Origin: Amycolatopsis lurida
GTDB lineage: Bacteria > Actinomycetota > Actinomycetes > Mycobacteriales > Pseudonocardiaceae
Assembly: GCF_900105055.1 (NCBI RefSeq)
Contig: NZ_FNTA01000004.1
Span: forward strand, 6,293,501 to 6,357,500
DNA length: 64,000 nucleotides
Direction: 5' to 3'
Positions 1 through 8,938 of this stretch are shown piece by piece. A program made the position numbers and the translations under genes. Numbering within the stretch: the stretch's first letter is position 1; each line of letters starts with the position of its first letter. The notes beneath the pieces were generated by a model. The model did no database searches, was not told the origin of the DNA, and saw nothing but the letters and a program-made list of their open reading frames with translations.

Positions 1-3000
1 CGGTCATCGTGACCGACCCTGGCCCCAAAGGCAGGGTCATCGTGATGATATCGATGCCCGATGCGCCAAAGGGCGCGCAACATGCTCCGAACGCGCACTC
101 GGTCGGTGGGGTTAGCTTCGATTCTGGCCTCGCGTCAGAGCGGGCCTGGTGGCAACGGGTACATGACGCCTTACCCCCTCCGGCCGGCAGGGAGAAAACC
201 TTCTTCGTCTATGTCACCGGTCACAAGGGGAAGTTCCTCGTCGGCGGCGCGCTGATCGACGGCGTCACCCTGGCGCGGTACGTCCGGAATTCGTCGGCGT
301 TCCGGCAGCACGCAGCCAATCCCTCGGTGTCGGTCTGGCTGGTCGGTGCGGATCCCGCGCATCCCGATGAGTCGACACGTGCGGCCAAGGAGTTCGCAGA
401 GGCGCTTCGCGGTGATGGACCGTACCGCCGGGTGTCCGCGGCGACCGAGCGGCTGGAACTGGACGACGCCGGTTATACGGTTCTGGAGAACGACGGCCTT
501 TTCGAAGATGTCGCGGAAATCCGGCCGGATGACGTCAAGTGGAAGCAGTTATCGGGCGTCGACAGACGGCGGTTTGGTATGGGCTTCGCCCATTCGGCGA
601 TCCTTACTCGCGAGGAAGCCAGCACGTTGAGACTGACCAACGACCATAGCCTGCGGGCCGTGAACGAGACCTACACCGACGCCACGGGCAAAGAGTTCTC
701 CAAAACGTCAATCCAAGCGTGGGCCAATCAGACTGATGGGCTCCGGACCCGTCCTGTGGAAATCTTCCTGCGGGTTATCGGCGACAAATTCTTCGTTCCT
801 TTGACCGATGGCAGCGTCTGGCACCTTAGCCCCGAGGTATCCGCCGAGCTGGTGGCGAAGGCTTCCGCGTTTCGGGAGTTGACTGCGGGCCTGACTCGTC
901 CGTCGTTGCTCGTGTTCAGTAAGACTAGTTCGTCGAAGGCCGCCACGGTGAGCGATGCGAACCGAAGGTTTTTGGCGAAGCTTCGCGCGGTGTCCGGGCC
1001 GTGGCAGACCTACGATTACACCGGCCGGTACTCCATCATCGATGGACGACCCATCCTGTCTGTCCCGGGGGGGAGCGAGTTCGTCGAAGGGCCGCCGCCA
1101 GCACTGGCGGAGGTGAGGCATGAGGCGTCGGACGGGGTGTTCGGCTTTCCCGTGCCCGGCACACTGCGCCATCCGGCGGGTGAGAGGGCGGCGCTGAGGG
1201 TCTTCATCGATGCGGTCCGGGAGGGCACCGCCGATCTGGGCGGGCCGTGGGCGCCGAAGAAGCCGTTAATCGTCTCGGTTGATTCGCCGGACGGGACCTT
1301 CGCCCGCATCGCCACCCAGACCGGGCACGTGCTCGAACTCGATGGCCGCCAGCTCGGCAGGATGCTGCTCGCCGACCCGGGCTTCCGGCAGCGGCTGGAA
1401 GCCGACCCGCAACGACCGGTGGTGTTGGTCGCACGCGATGGCAGCACCTTGGGGAACTTCGGTGGACTGGGTTTCGACTTCGCCGGAGCCCTGCGTGCGG
1501 AGGGTTTCTTCACCGACGTTTACGCGCCGAACGGTGCCGCGAGGATCGATCGGAATCGGATTCACACGAGTGAGCACACCGAGTTCCTGCCGGTGTCGGG
1601 TTTGCGGGCCGGAGATGTGCGGACCGAAGTGTTGAGGAACGGGGATGGAGAGCCGGTCGCGCTGTTCGTGCGGTACGCCGGCGACGACGACGCCTTCCAT
1701 CTCGCGAAGGAGTGGGCTCGGAACGTGACGGCCGATCGTCTGCGGACGTACAAGGTCGGCGGCGGTTCAGCTGCGGCGGTGGCGGATTCGCCGTGGGGAG
1801 ACCAGATGCCGGTGTTCCTGTTCGCGGGTGTCAGCGACCAGGGCTATGAGGTCATCCGGCAGGACGGCGTGATGGAACACCTCACCCCGGCGGAGCTGGC
1901 CTGGATCGTGCGCGGGGATCCCGTTTTGCGGAAGATGCTGGGCAGGGGCGATGGTCGTCCCTCGGATCGTGCACTCGTGTTCGCCGCACTGAAGGGGAAC
2001 GCCAGGGGGGGGCGCGAATTCACGCAGGCGTTGCTCCGCGGTGGTTACTCGCGTTTGATCCATCACACGCGGGGCGACATCAAGCTGTCCCGGGGCGGCC
2101 GCATAACAACTCGAGACGCCTTTGAAACCGAGGCAGCGCCGCTACCCGGACCCGACGACGTCGTCACTTACGCCATGGCCAACGAACGGCTCGGTACCCA
2201 CGGCCAGTTCTTGCCGCTGTCGGAGAATGACGCCACCGACATGTTCTTGCCCGCATTCTTGGATTCCGCCACACGACAGCAGTACTACTTCCGTGGCGAG
2301 GAGAAGCCGGCGGCGGACAACAGCAATGTCGAGTGCTTCGTTCCGGTCCTTGCATCTTGGGCGGGAAGCGCACTTCCGGTATGGTATATAGACGGGCACG
2401 GTGACAACGGTGGGTGGCTGAGTTTCGGGCTGAAGACCGACCTGCCGTTGCACATCGGGGATACGGTCAAATTAGACGGCGCTGCTGGCGCGCGAATCAT
2501 TGCCGGTACCGAGGTGTACCGGCAAGCAGGTGTCGATCCGGCGGCTTCGATCGCCCTGGTGCAGTGCTCGACGACGGCGATCCCCACCGGCGAATCCGGC
2601 GTACCTGTTGCTGCGGCGCCCGCCGCGAATCTCCTCAAGGCCGAATGGCACCGGTTAGTAGGGCCCGCCCGGGTTTTCGGCGCAACCCACGACGTTGAGG
2701 TGACTAACCGCACGGCCCTGCGCCGAGTGGTGGACGGCGGCAAGTTCACCGAGGCCCTTCCGGACGGGGCCGCCGTCCCGGATGTCCCGCTAGCCGACCT
2801 CGCGGCGAGCCGGATCGAGGCGGTGGAGGTCGGCTTCCCGTCGAAGAGCAAGTCACTGCCGGGGTCGGAGGTCGCGGCGGTACGCAGGGTCGCGCGGCAG
2901 GTCGCCCGGGCCGCGGCCTGGCGCCGGCGGAATGATGTGGAGCTACCGGAGGTCACGATCCGGGGCTTCGGTCGGCCCGGCCTGCTGGGCGGTGAGAAGG

Positions 3001-3800
3001 CGGCCGAGAAGACGGGGCGGAAGCGGGCGGACGTGGTGGCTGCGATGTTCTGGGACGAGCTGGTCGCGGAGGCGTTGCAGCTGAGCAGACTGGGCCTGGA
3101 CCTGCGGGCGGACCACGTTGCTGTCCGCGTGTCCGGTGCCCAGGCACCGGAAGGCGTAGGGCCGAGCGCGCGGATCGACGTCCGGCTCGTGGAGCACGAT
3201 CTCGGCGAGCGGGCGGTCCGCCAGGTCATCGACGATTACATGTCGACGGACGCCGTCCGGAAGCTCAACAAGGCGTTCACATTACTGGTCCCCGATGCTG
3301 TCGGCGAATCCGCCGGCCCCTCCGGTGAGGCCGATCCGGTGGTGGCCCCTCACACCCGGGTAACTGGGCGCGGCGGCGCGGAGCGCTCCGGCTCGGGTGT
3401 GGAGACGGACCGAGCTGATGCGGACGTTCCGATGGTGGACGCGCCCGAATTTGACTCGGAGCTGGACGCGGAGGGTAAGAGCGATCCGGAATACGCTGCA
3501 CCGGCCTCTGCTGACGTCCCGGGTCTCATCGGGCAGCTGTCCGATGAGATCGCGCAGATGGAACGGCATCTGGCGGTGCTTCCGGCCAGCTTCGCCCCGG
3601 AGCTGCGTGACCGAATAAAGGTGTGGTCAGCGTACGCGAAGTGGCTTTCGGGAAGGCATCTGTCCGAGCAGGACCTTGCAGGACTGTCGAAGCGGCTGGT
3701 GGATGCCCGGAATCTGACCGGTCGTCTGCGTGACCTGCGCCTGCAGCAGGTGGGCCGTGACTACGAGAGCGCCGTGCCCCTGGTCGAGGAGGACCTGTGA
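1..3800 (+). CDS. Giant 'lonely-Cys'/caspase-like multi-module protein, 5' end outside window
   Basis: The frame is open to the left edge, so the first candidate start (GTG at 9) may not be the real one; about 1,264 residues are visible. Residues about 60-700 hold four degenerate repeats of one module: a 'G.F.V.L.DG' strand pair, a helix, an 'RP.VLVA' strand, then a 'F..ALR..G' helix. Around residues 770-900 is a better-kept caspase-like unit with a possible His-Cys dyad (GHGD, His about 797; VQCS, Cys about 853). Residues about 920-1065 resemble the OmpA-like segment of actinobacterial lonely-Cys proteins, and the C-terminus is a charged tail. I know this family as large, poorly characterised actinobacterial proteins resembling polymorphic toxins; peptidase activity is inferred. 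The stop overlaps the next start (GTGA), so the genes are translationally coupled. No signal peptide is visible, but the true N-terminus is missing. Confidence 0.7.
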   Translation, partial: VIVTDPGPKGRVIVMISMPDAPKGAQHAPNAHSVGGVSFDSGLASERAWWQRVHDALPPPAGREKTFFVYVTGHKGKFLVGGALIDGVTLARYVRNSSAFRQHAANPSVSVWLVGADPAHPDESTRAAKEFAEALRGDGPYRRVSAATERLELDDAGYTVLENDGLFEDVAEIRPDDVKWKQLSGVDRRRFGMGFAHSAILTREEASTLRLTNDHSLRAVNETYTDATGKEFSKTSIQAWANQTDGLRTRPVEIFLRVIGDKFFVPLTDGSVWHLSPEVSAELVAKASAFRELTAGLTRPSLLVFSKTSSSKAATVSDANRRFLAKLRAVSGPWQTYDYTGRYSIIDGRPILSVPGGSEFVEGPPPALAEVRHEASDGVFGFPVPGTLRHPAGERAALRVFIDAVREGTADLGGPWAPKKPLIVSVDSPDGTFARIATQTGHVLELDGRQLGRMLLADPGFRQRLEADPQRPVVLVARDGSTLGNFGGLGFDFAGALRAEGFFTDVYAPNGAARIDRNRIHTSEHTEFLPVSGLRAGDVRTEVLRNGDGEPVALFVRYAGDDDAFHLAKEWARNVTADRLRTYKVGGGSAAAVADSPWGDQMPVFLFAGVSDQGYEVIRQDGVMEHLTPAELAWIVRGDPVLRKMLGRGDGRPSDRALVFAALKGNARGGREFTQALLRGGYSRLIHHTRGDIKLSRGGRITTRDAFETEAAPLPGPDDVVTYAMANERLGTHGQFLPLSENDATDMFLPAFLDSATRQQYYFRGEEKPAADNSNVECFVPVLASWAGSALPVWYIDGHGDNGGWLSFGLKTDLPLHIGDTVKLDGAAGARIIAGTEVYRQAGVDPAASIALVQCSTTAIPTGESGVPVAAAPAANLLKAEWHRLVGPARVFGATHDVEVTNRTALRRVVDGGKFTEALPDGAAVPDVPLADLAASRIEAVEVGFPSKSKSLPGSEVAAVRRVARQVARAAAWRRRNDVELPEVTIRGFGRPGLLGGEKAAEKTGRKRADVVAAMFWDELVAEALQLSRLGLDLRADHVAVRVSGAQAPEGVGPSARIDVRLVEHDLGERAVRQVIDDYMSTDAVRKLNKAFTLLVPDAVGESAGPSGEADPVVAPHTRVTGRGGAERSGSGVETDRADADVPMVDAPEFDSELDAEGKSDPEYAAPASADVPGLIGQLSDEIAQMERHLAVLPASFAPELRDRIKVWSAYAKWLSGRHLSEQDLAGLSKRLVDARNLTGRLRDLRLQQVGRDYESAVPLVEEDL

Positions 3801-5350
3801 GTCCGCTGACCTTCCACCCCGCCGGCGTACCGAGCGGCTTGACTGGCCGACCGGACGCACAGTTCGGCTTCGAGCTCGAATTCCAGGTGATCGGCGAAGA
3901 TTTCGTAGACGTGAATGCGGTGTTGCGCGCGAAGCTGGACGAGGCGGGCTTCGGCGATTGGGCGGTAGTGGAGGAAGGGGCTCACGACTACGGAGTGGAG
4001 GTGATCTCGCCGATCCTGCCCGGAGCGGCGAAGAGCTGGGCCAATCTGGCGGCGGTGCTCGAGATCATTTGCTCGTACCGCGGGGTCGACGGCGCGTCGG
4101 CGCAAGCCGACCACGTGGGCGGGCATGTCAACTTCAGCTTCGAGGAGCAACTGGAGCCGCCGGTGTACGGCCGGGTGGCTCAACTGAATATGGCGTTCGA
4201 GAGCCTGCTCTACCGGCTGGGTAACCATTACGGCGCTACCGCGCTCCAGCGGGATCTGTGGGCGGTCGGCCCTAATCCGATCCCGCCGCCGGCAAGGGAA
4301 ATCGTCTCGATCGACGAGGTCCAGGCACTGAGTACCAGCAAGTACGACGCGATCAACTTCCAGTACGTGGACGGTGACGCGAGCGACTGGCTGGAATTCC
4401 GGTTCTGGGCGGGCAGCCTGGACCCGGCGGTGTGGCAGGTGCACGCCGAGATTTCGGCGGCCATGGTGCTGGCGGCGAAGGATCCTTCGCTCTACCGCCG
4501 GCTGGACGAGCTGATGGCCGATCCGCGGTTGCTGGGACACGAGCCGGAGACCGGGACGAACGAGACGGAACTCGGGCGGCTGCTCGACTTCCTGGCGTTG
4601 CTACCGTTGAGCCCGGCTGCCCAGAAGCTGGCTGTGGCACTGTATGCCTGGACGTCGCCGTGGACGGATCAGGGCGCCAACGACCACCAGCTCCGGGCCC
4701 AGACTGTCATCGGTCCCGGCGCGCGCGGGTGGATCTTCCCGACGCGGGGCGACAGCGTTCCTGACGTACTGCAGATCAGCGGAAAGCTGCAGGAGTACGC
4801 CGGAGCGGAGATCGTCGTCGCGACGGCGAGCCCCGGACGGCGCACCGTCGAGATGTGGCGGAGAGATCCCGTGCCGTTCGCCGGCTTCGCGAAGGTGCTG
4901 GCGGCACGCGGAGTGACGGGCAACGCGGCCGACGAGGCGAAGCACGCCGGCTTCGAAGCGAGACTGGTACTGGCGGTGTCCGGCGGCGCCGCTCGGTTGG
5001 GGCTGGCGGTCATGGCCGAGGTCTCGGTGCCGACCGTGGTGACTCACGGCCGGGTGCAGGTGACCGAGGACGGCCGCATCGAGTCCGACTCCGAGTGGAT
5101 CGAACTGCGACCTGGCGGTGAGCAACCTCTGCGCACCGGCGTCACCGACCTGCGACAGGCATTGGACCAGGTGTGGGCGCACGCCGCTCCGAAACCGCAG
5201 GCCGCGGCGCCCGGTCCATCTGCGGCGTGGCCAGGGTTCGGCGGTACGCCGTTCCTCACGCTCGCCGGAGCCGGCGCACCGGCGTCACCCGGGGTAGCGG
5301 TGCCCTCGGACCAGGTCTCCTCCGACAATGTGAACTGGAGCTGGCGATGA
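3797..5350 (+). CDS. Putative amidoligase-family (COOH-NH2 ligase) protein
   Basis: A 517-residue protein starting at a GTG that overlaps the upstream stop by 4 bp. Residues about 22-30 carry the acidic 'FGFELEFQ' strand; 'HVGGHVNF' lies near residue 100, and 'LEFRFWAGSLD' near residue 198. This order (Glu-rich strand, His-x-His region, E-x-R strand) is typical of the glutamine-synthetase-fold amidoligases (Pfam Amidoligase_2), which join a carboxylate to an amine using ATP. The C-terminal 200 residues are an unrecognised beta-rich extension followed by an Ala/Pro-rich tail. Inference: it makes an isopeptide or amide bond on a peptide or cell-wall substrate, in the same pathway as the flanking caspase-like proteins. 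The next gene starts inside its stop (ATGA). Confidence 0.7.
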   Translation: MSPLTFHPAGVPSGLTGRPDAQFGFELEFQVIGEDFVDVNAVLRAKLDEAGFGDWAVVEEGAHDYGVEVISPILPGAAKSWANLAAVLEIICSYRGVDGASAQADHVGGHVNFSFEEQLEPPVYGRVAQLNMAFESLLYRLGNHYGATALQRDLWAVGPNPIPPPAREIVSIDEVQALSTSKYDAINFQYVDGDASDWLEFRFWAGSLDPAVWQVHAEISAAMVLAAKDPSLYRRLDELMADPRLLGHEPETGTNETELGRLLDFLALLPLSPAAQKLAVALYAWTSPWTDQGANDHQLRAQTVIGPGARGWIFPTRGDSVPDVLQISGKLQEYAGAEIVVATASPGRRTVEMWRRDPVPFAGFAKVLAARGVTGNAADEAKHAGFEARLVLAVSGGAARLGLAVMAEVSVPTVVTHGRVQVTEDGRIESDSEWIELRPGGEQPLRTGVTDLRQALDQVWAHAAPKPQAAAPGPSAAWPGFGGTPFLTLAGAGAPASPGVAVPSDQVSSDNVNWSWR

Positions 5351-6737
5351 AGGACGCGCAGGCCCACGAGAGCGGGGCGACGGACAGCGCAGGGAAAGGC
5401 CACATGAGCCAGACTCGCAATGCCGGCGGTGGGGGCTACGCTGCGGACCGGACCGGCGGCCGTGGACCGGTCCGCCTGTTCTTCCGTGCAGCGAGCGGCC
5501 GTTACCAGGTGCCGTTGAAGGACGGCCGGCATACGCTGCTCACCCCCGAGGAGCTGGCGGATCGGCTCGCCGCCACCCCCGAGTTCCAACGCATGGCCGC
5601 GAGTGCGATGCGTCCGCTCCTGGCCGTGACCACCTGCCAGGACTACGCGCACCCGGGTGATCGCTCACTCGACGAGGCCTTCGTGGCGAAGCTGATCGAG
5701 CTGACCGGCCCGTGGCAGGTCACGACGCCGCCGCCGCTGAACCCGGCCGACCTCCGCTACATCTGGGCCGACGATCGGGTAGCGTCCCACGACACGGCTC
5801 CGGCCCACTACGGCCACCAGGACTTTCTGGTCTTGGCGATGAAAGGAACCGAGACGTCGGCCAGGGTCGAGCGCCCGGACGGCAAGCTCATCGATCTGGA
5901 CGGCACCGCTCTGGGCACGTTGCTGCTCGGCGACACGGAGTTCCGAAGTCAGCTCACGCAGAACCGGGCGGTGGTGCTCGACACCGGCGCAACCGACGTC
6001 CGGGTGGGCTATGGCGGACTCGGCTTCGACCTCGCCGGCGCCCTGCGCGCCGAGAACTTTTTCAACGACGTCCACGTGCGTGACGCGGGCGGCACGCTCA
6101 CGCTGGTATCGGTGCCGCGGGCAGGTGACTTGCAGACCACTGTGATCACCGGTCCGGCAGGGGCGAGGATCGGCAAGTTCGTCCGATTTTCCGGGGACAC
6201 CGATGCCCTCGCGCGGGTCCGGCGCTGGGCCGCCAAGGACCAAGGGGCCCCCGCCGCGTACCTCGCCGCGGACGGGCGATGGGCTGTTACTCCTTGGCCG
6301 CGGCGTCCGGTAATACTGTTCGCACGGCGGAGTGAAACCGGCTACCGCGCCATCCGCGGGGACGGTCAGGAGCTGGATCTTCTGCCGGAGGTGCTGGCCC
6401 ATTCCCTCTGCAGCGGCCCGGGATTGCACGAGACGGGGGTGTTGAAGCCGACCGTCGGCGTCACGGCCCTCCGGTCTTGCTCGCGAGCATCGGCGGTCTG
6501 CCTGCCGGGCTGCGCGAGTTCGCCAACACATTCGTTCAGGCAGGCTGTCCACGGACCTTCTACGGTCCGCAGGGCCGGCTAGCCTTCGGCGAAGACGGCG
6601 TCCTCCAGCTGACCGGCCCCGGGTTCGAGCGGATTACCCCCAAGGCGCTGGAGTCGCATCACGAAGCCGGCTACGTGCAAGTGGACCCGAAGCTGCGCGC
6701 ACCGGCAAATCCTTCCCAGCCGGGGAGCGTCCCTTGA
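5347..6737 (+). pseudogene. Paralogue of the giant lonely-Cys protein, frameshifted
   Basis: The ATG at 5347 overlaps the amidoligase stop by 4 bp, which is why it is preferred over upstream in-frame starts. The product repeats the module architecture of the first gene: 'GGLGFD.AGALRAE.FF.DV' occurs in both, as do the surrounding strands. It lacks the terminal His/Cys unit and the OmpA-like part. Near 6459 the frame is lost. The continuation lies in the -1 frame, is consistent with the module pattern (a helix ending in '..FVQAG', then a strand), and ends at 6737. One missing base in the GGCGTC stretch explains everything, so this could be a sequencing error or a real mutation. If intact it would be about 463 residues. 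Confidence 0.65.
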
Positions 6738-6746
6738 TGGCGTTCG

Positions 6747-6779
6747 GCGTCGGTGCACGGCACATCCGTGCACCGACGC
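6747..6779 (+). terminator. Strong hairpin after the three-gene operon
   Basis: A perfect 14-bp inverted repeat (6747-6760 and 6766-6779; arm GCGTCGGTGCACGG) with a 5-nt loop begins 10 bp after the stop of the third gene. There is no T tract, as is common for actinobacterial terminators. It supports one operon ending here. Confidence 0.65.
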
Positions 6780-6901
6780 GACCGGAGAAAGCGCGATACC
6801 GAATATGGAGCCACTGGCTCGGCCACTGCGACGACGAAACCGGTCGGCGAGATGGCCGCGCAGGGGAGCGAACTCGATGAATAAGGTGAAGGATGACTAC
6901 C

Positions 6902-7546
6902 ATGACCGATCCGGCTGGCGACTCGATTGAGAACTGGTTCCTGTTGATGGATCCCTCCTGGCGTCCGACCTCGGAGAACGAGCCACCGCCGATCGAGTCC
7001 GTCGTCGGCCTCTGGCCGGTGGAGGACGAGGGAAAACCCGGCAAATTCCGGGCCAACCCGGAGTACGTTCCGGCCGACGAAAACTCGCCGTCGGATCCTC
7101 TGGACGCGGTGCTGCGGCTGGTCCTGCAAGGACGTGCTGAGGCCGAGCACATCCAGTTGCTCCTGCGCGACTCGCTCTTCGACATCGCGATGAACGGCGA
7201 CGGGCGTCCGTTGATCACGAAGTCGCCCGATGACATCAGGTGCGTCGTCGTGGCGACCGGTGAACCGCACCGACGGCGGATCGTGTCGCCCGACTGGCGG
7301 CGGATCGACCTCAGTGAGCTGATCGAGCTGCTCCCCGAAGAAGTAGATGTGCTGTTCAACCCTGCAGGCCCGGCGGCTGTGCGGCTCAACGGTGAGTTCA
7401 TGCATGAGTCGCTGATGATGGAAGACGAGCAGGTGGCCGAGCTCTATGCGAACAGCGCCCGGGGCACGTCAGCGCTCCGGGTGACCACCTGGGAGCCAGG
7501 AGCGACGTCGAAACCCGGCACCAAGGCGACCGGATCCGGGGCGTAA
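6902..7546 (+). CDS. Type VII secretion system-associated protein
   Basis: A protein of about 214 residues. ATG codons lie at 6893 and 6902; GAAGG at 6888-6892 is well spaced only for 6902. The N-terminal half ('NWFLLMDPSW', 'VVGLWPVEDEG', 'NPEYVP', 'DPLDAVLRLV..G') matches the pattern I know from actinobacterial proteins annotated as type VII secretion system-associated: a W-containing strand, a 'G.W' strand, an 'NP.Y.PS' turn, then a 'DP.D......G' helix. The second half looks like an SseB-type alpha/beta domain. It is soluble, with no signal peptide. It follows the lonely-Cys/amidoligase operon after a terminator-like hairpin and lies about 24 kb from eccC. Its molecular role is unknown. 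Confidence 0.6.
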   Translation: MTDPAGDSIENWFLLMDPSWRPTSENEPPPIESVVGLWPVEDEGKPGKFRANPEYVPADENSPSDPLDAVLRLVLQGRAEAEHIQLLLRDSLFDIAMNGDGRPLITKSPDDIRCVVVATGEPHRRRIVSPDWRRIDLSELIELLPEEVDVLFNPAGPAAVRLNGEFMHESLMMEDEQVAELYANSARGTSALRVTTWEPGATSKPGTKATGSGA

Positions 7547-7705
7547 CTGAGCCACCCTTCCGGCCTGGCTGCAAGGAGGTTTGGATAGCTTTGATTGCCC
7601 GTTCATGCCGGTACCTGGCCGGCGGTATCACGTCGTGGTTACGATCTAGGTCGACGGGCGTTTAAGGCGGCCGTGGTGGCTTTCTAGGATGAATGAGGTG
7701 GCGGA

Positions 7706-8128
7706 ATGTCTCCCGTGCTCACGGGCAAGGTGCTTCGATTCGACGATGTCCGCGGATACGGATTCGTGGCGCCGGACGATGGAAATGAAGACTTCTTCCT
7801 TCACGTCAACGACCTCGAGTGCGACAAGCGACTGATCGTGCCGGGCGTGCGTGTCCGGTTCGCTGCCGAAGAGGGCGACCGCGGTCTCAAAGCGTCGCGG
7901 GTGAACCTGGCCGAGCAGCAGGCCGAGGCGCCGCCTGCTGTCGCTCAACCTGCTGGGGTCGTGTACGAGGACGAGATGGCGTGCGACGTTCTCACAGCAC
8001 AAGAACTGCGTGATGAGCTCACCGAGGCCCTGTTGACCTGCGTGCCAGGTCTGACCGGGCAGCAGATCCTCGCGGTGCGGGCGGGAATCGTCGAGCTGGC
8101 TCGCAAGTACTGCTGGATCGACGAATAG
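7706..8128 (+). CDS. Cold-shock-domain protein with C-terminal extension
   Basis: A 140-residue protein with a GAGGTGG Shine-Dalgarno just upstream of the ATG. Residues 5-68 form a cold-shock domain: 'GKVLRFDDVRGYGFV' includes RNP1-like 'GYGFV', and 'DFFLHVNDL' is RNP2-like. It would bind single-stranded RNA or DNA. A linker rich in Ala, Pro and Gln leads to a helical C-terminal region of about 55 residues ('TAQELRDELTEALL...') that is not part of simple CspA proteins. I recognise this longer form in actinomycetes but not its function. Confidence 0.75.
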   Translation: MSPVLTGKVLRFDDVRGYGFVAPDDGNEDFFLHVNDLECDKRLIVPGVRVRFAAEEGDRGLKASRVNLAEQQAEAPPAVAQPAGVVYEDEMACDVLTAQELRDELTEALLTCVPGLTGQQILAVRAGIVELARKYCWIDE

Positions 8129-8177
8129 GGGTCCGTGCCGTTGGGTCTCGGCAGGCGAAAGATGAGGGGATGGTGCT

Positions 8178-8807
8178 GTGTACACGGCGCGGGCGACTCC
8201 TGACGAGGCGCTGGAACTGCGGAGCCTCGAATCCGAAATCACCGACATCCGGCGGTACATCCTCAGTCATCCGTCATCGTCGAATTCCGAAGAACTGTGG
8301 ATGCAGCTGATCTGGAGTGATCTGTTGCTTGAGCGGTGGTCAGCCATCGGCAGAAGCAACGGGAAATGCGTATCGGCCGGGCGCGGCAGCAGGTACGTGG
8401 ATGCGGGGCTCGGCCGTTCGGTTCGGGTTTTGCCGAACGCGGTCGAGCCCATCACGCTGGCCGGTCTGGGCGCCTGCTTGCAGGCAGCGCCCGGGCTGGT
8501 TGTTGTACCGAATTCGGGGAAACTGCGCCCTCGGGTCGATGTGTGCGTGCACGCGACCGACCAGGTGGACGCGGATTTCATGCAACTACTACAGGTTTCG
8601 GCACGACGGTTCGACGCGCCGGCCGTTCTGGTGACGAATCGGATCGAAAGAACCGACCTTGATGTCCTTGCCAGCTGCCGTGTGGCCGCTGTGCTCCCGC
8701 GGGTGGCGGCTTCGAGCGGCAGGCTGGGCGACACCGTTCGTGCCGTCGGGGCCGCGCGCTGTGTTCCAGGGCCGGATCTGCTGGCAGGCCTGCGGCAGCA
8801 CGCCTGA
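8178..8807 (+). CDS. Response-regulator-like protein without DNA-binding domain
   Basis: A 209-residue protein starting at GTG. The N-terminal 75 residues are helical and unrecognised. From about residue 77, 'SVRVLPNAVEPITLAGL.ACLQAAPGLVVV' follows the start of a NarL/LuxR receiver domain, and alternating strands and helices continue to the end. The phosphorylatable Asp and the conserved Lys are not evident, so this is a degenerate receiver. There is no LuxR helix-turn-helix. It lies just upstream of a complete LuxR gene on the same strand. Inference: it may act as a partner or antagonist of that regulator, or as a ligand-sensing pseudo-receiver. Confidence 0.5.
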   Translation: MYTARATPDEALELRSLESEITDIRRYILSHPSSSNSEELWMQLIWSDLLLERWSAIGRSNGKCVSAGRGSRYVDAGLGRSVRVLPNAVEPITLAGLGACLQAAPGLVVVPNSGKLRPRVDVCVHATDQVDADFMQLLQVSARRFDAPAVLVTNRIERTDLDVLASCRVAAVLPRVAASSGRLGDTVRAVGAARCVPGPDLLAGLRQHA

Positions 8808-8938
8808 ATTTGCAACTGCCGGGGCCTCAAGGGCAAAGGTGTTCCCCATCCTTCTCTCAAGAATTGACGTTCAGACGCTCAAAAAGAAGAGTCGCGTTGC
8901 CAGCGCAACTCGATTGCGCCTGTTGAGCGTTTCAGGGA

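Noticed and set aside
2285..3229. Long open frame on the minus strand inside the giant protein gene
   Set aside because: It is a third-position GC shadow: Ser/Arg/Ala-rich with no family resemblance, fully overlapped by a well-supported plus-strand gene.
5173..5346. Upstream extension of the third gene of the lonely-Cys operon
   Set aside because: This in-frame stretch overlaps the amidoligase gene and is Arg-rich; the ATGA overlap at 5347 is a much better start.
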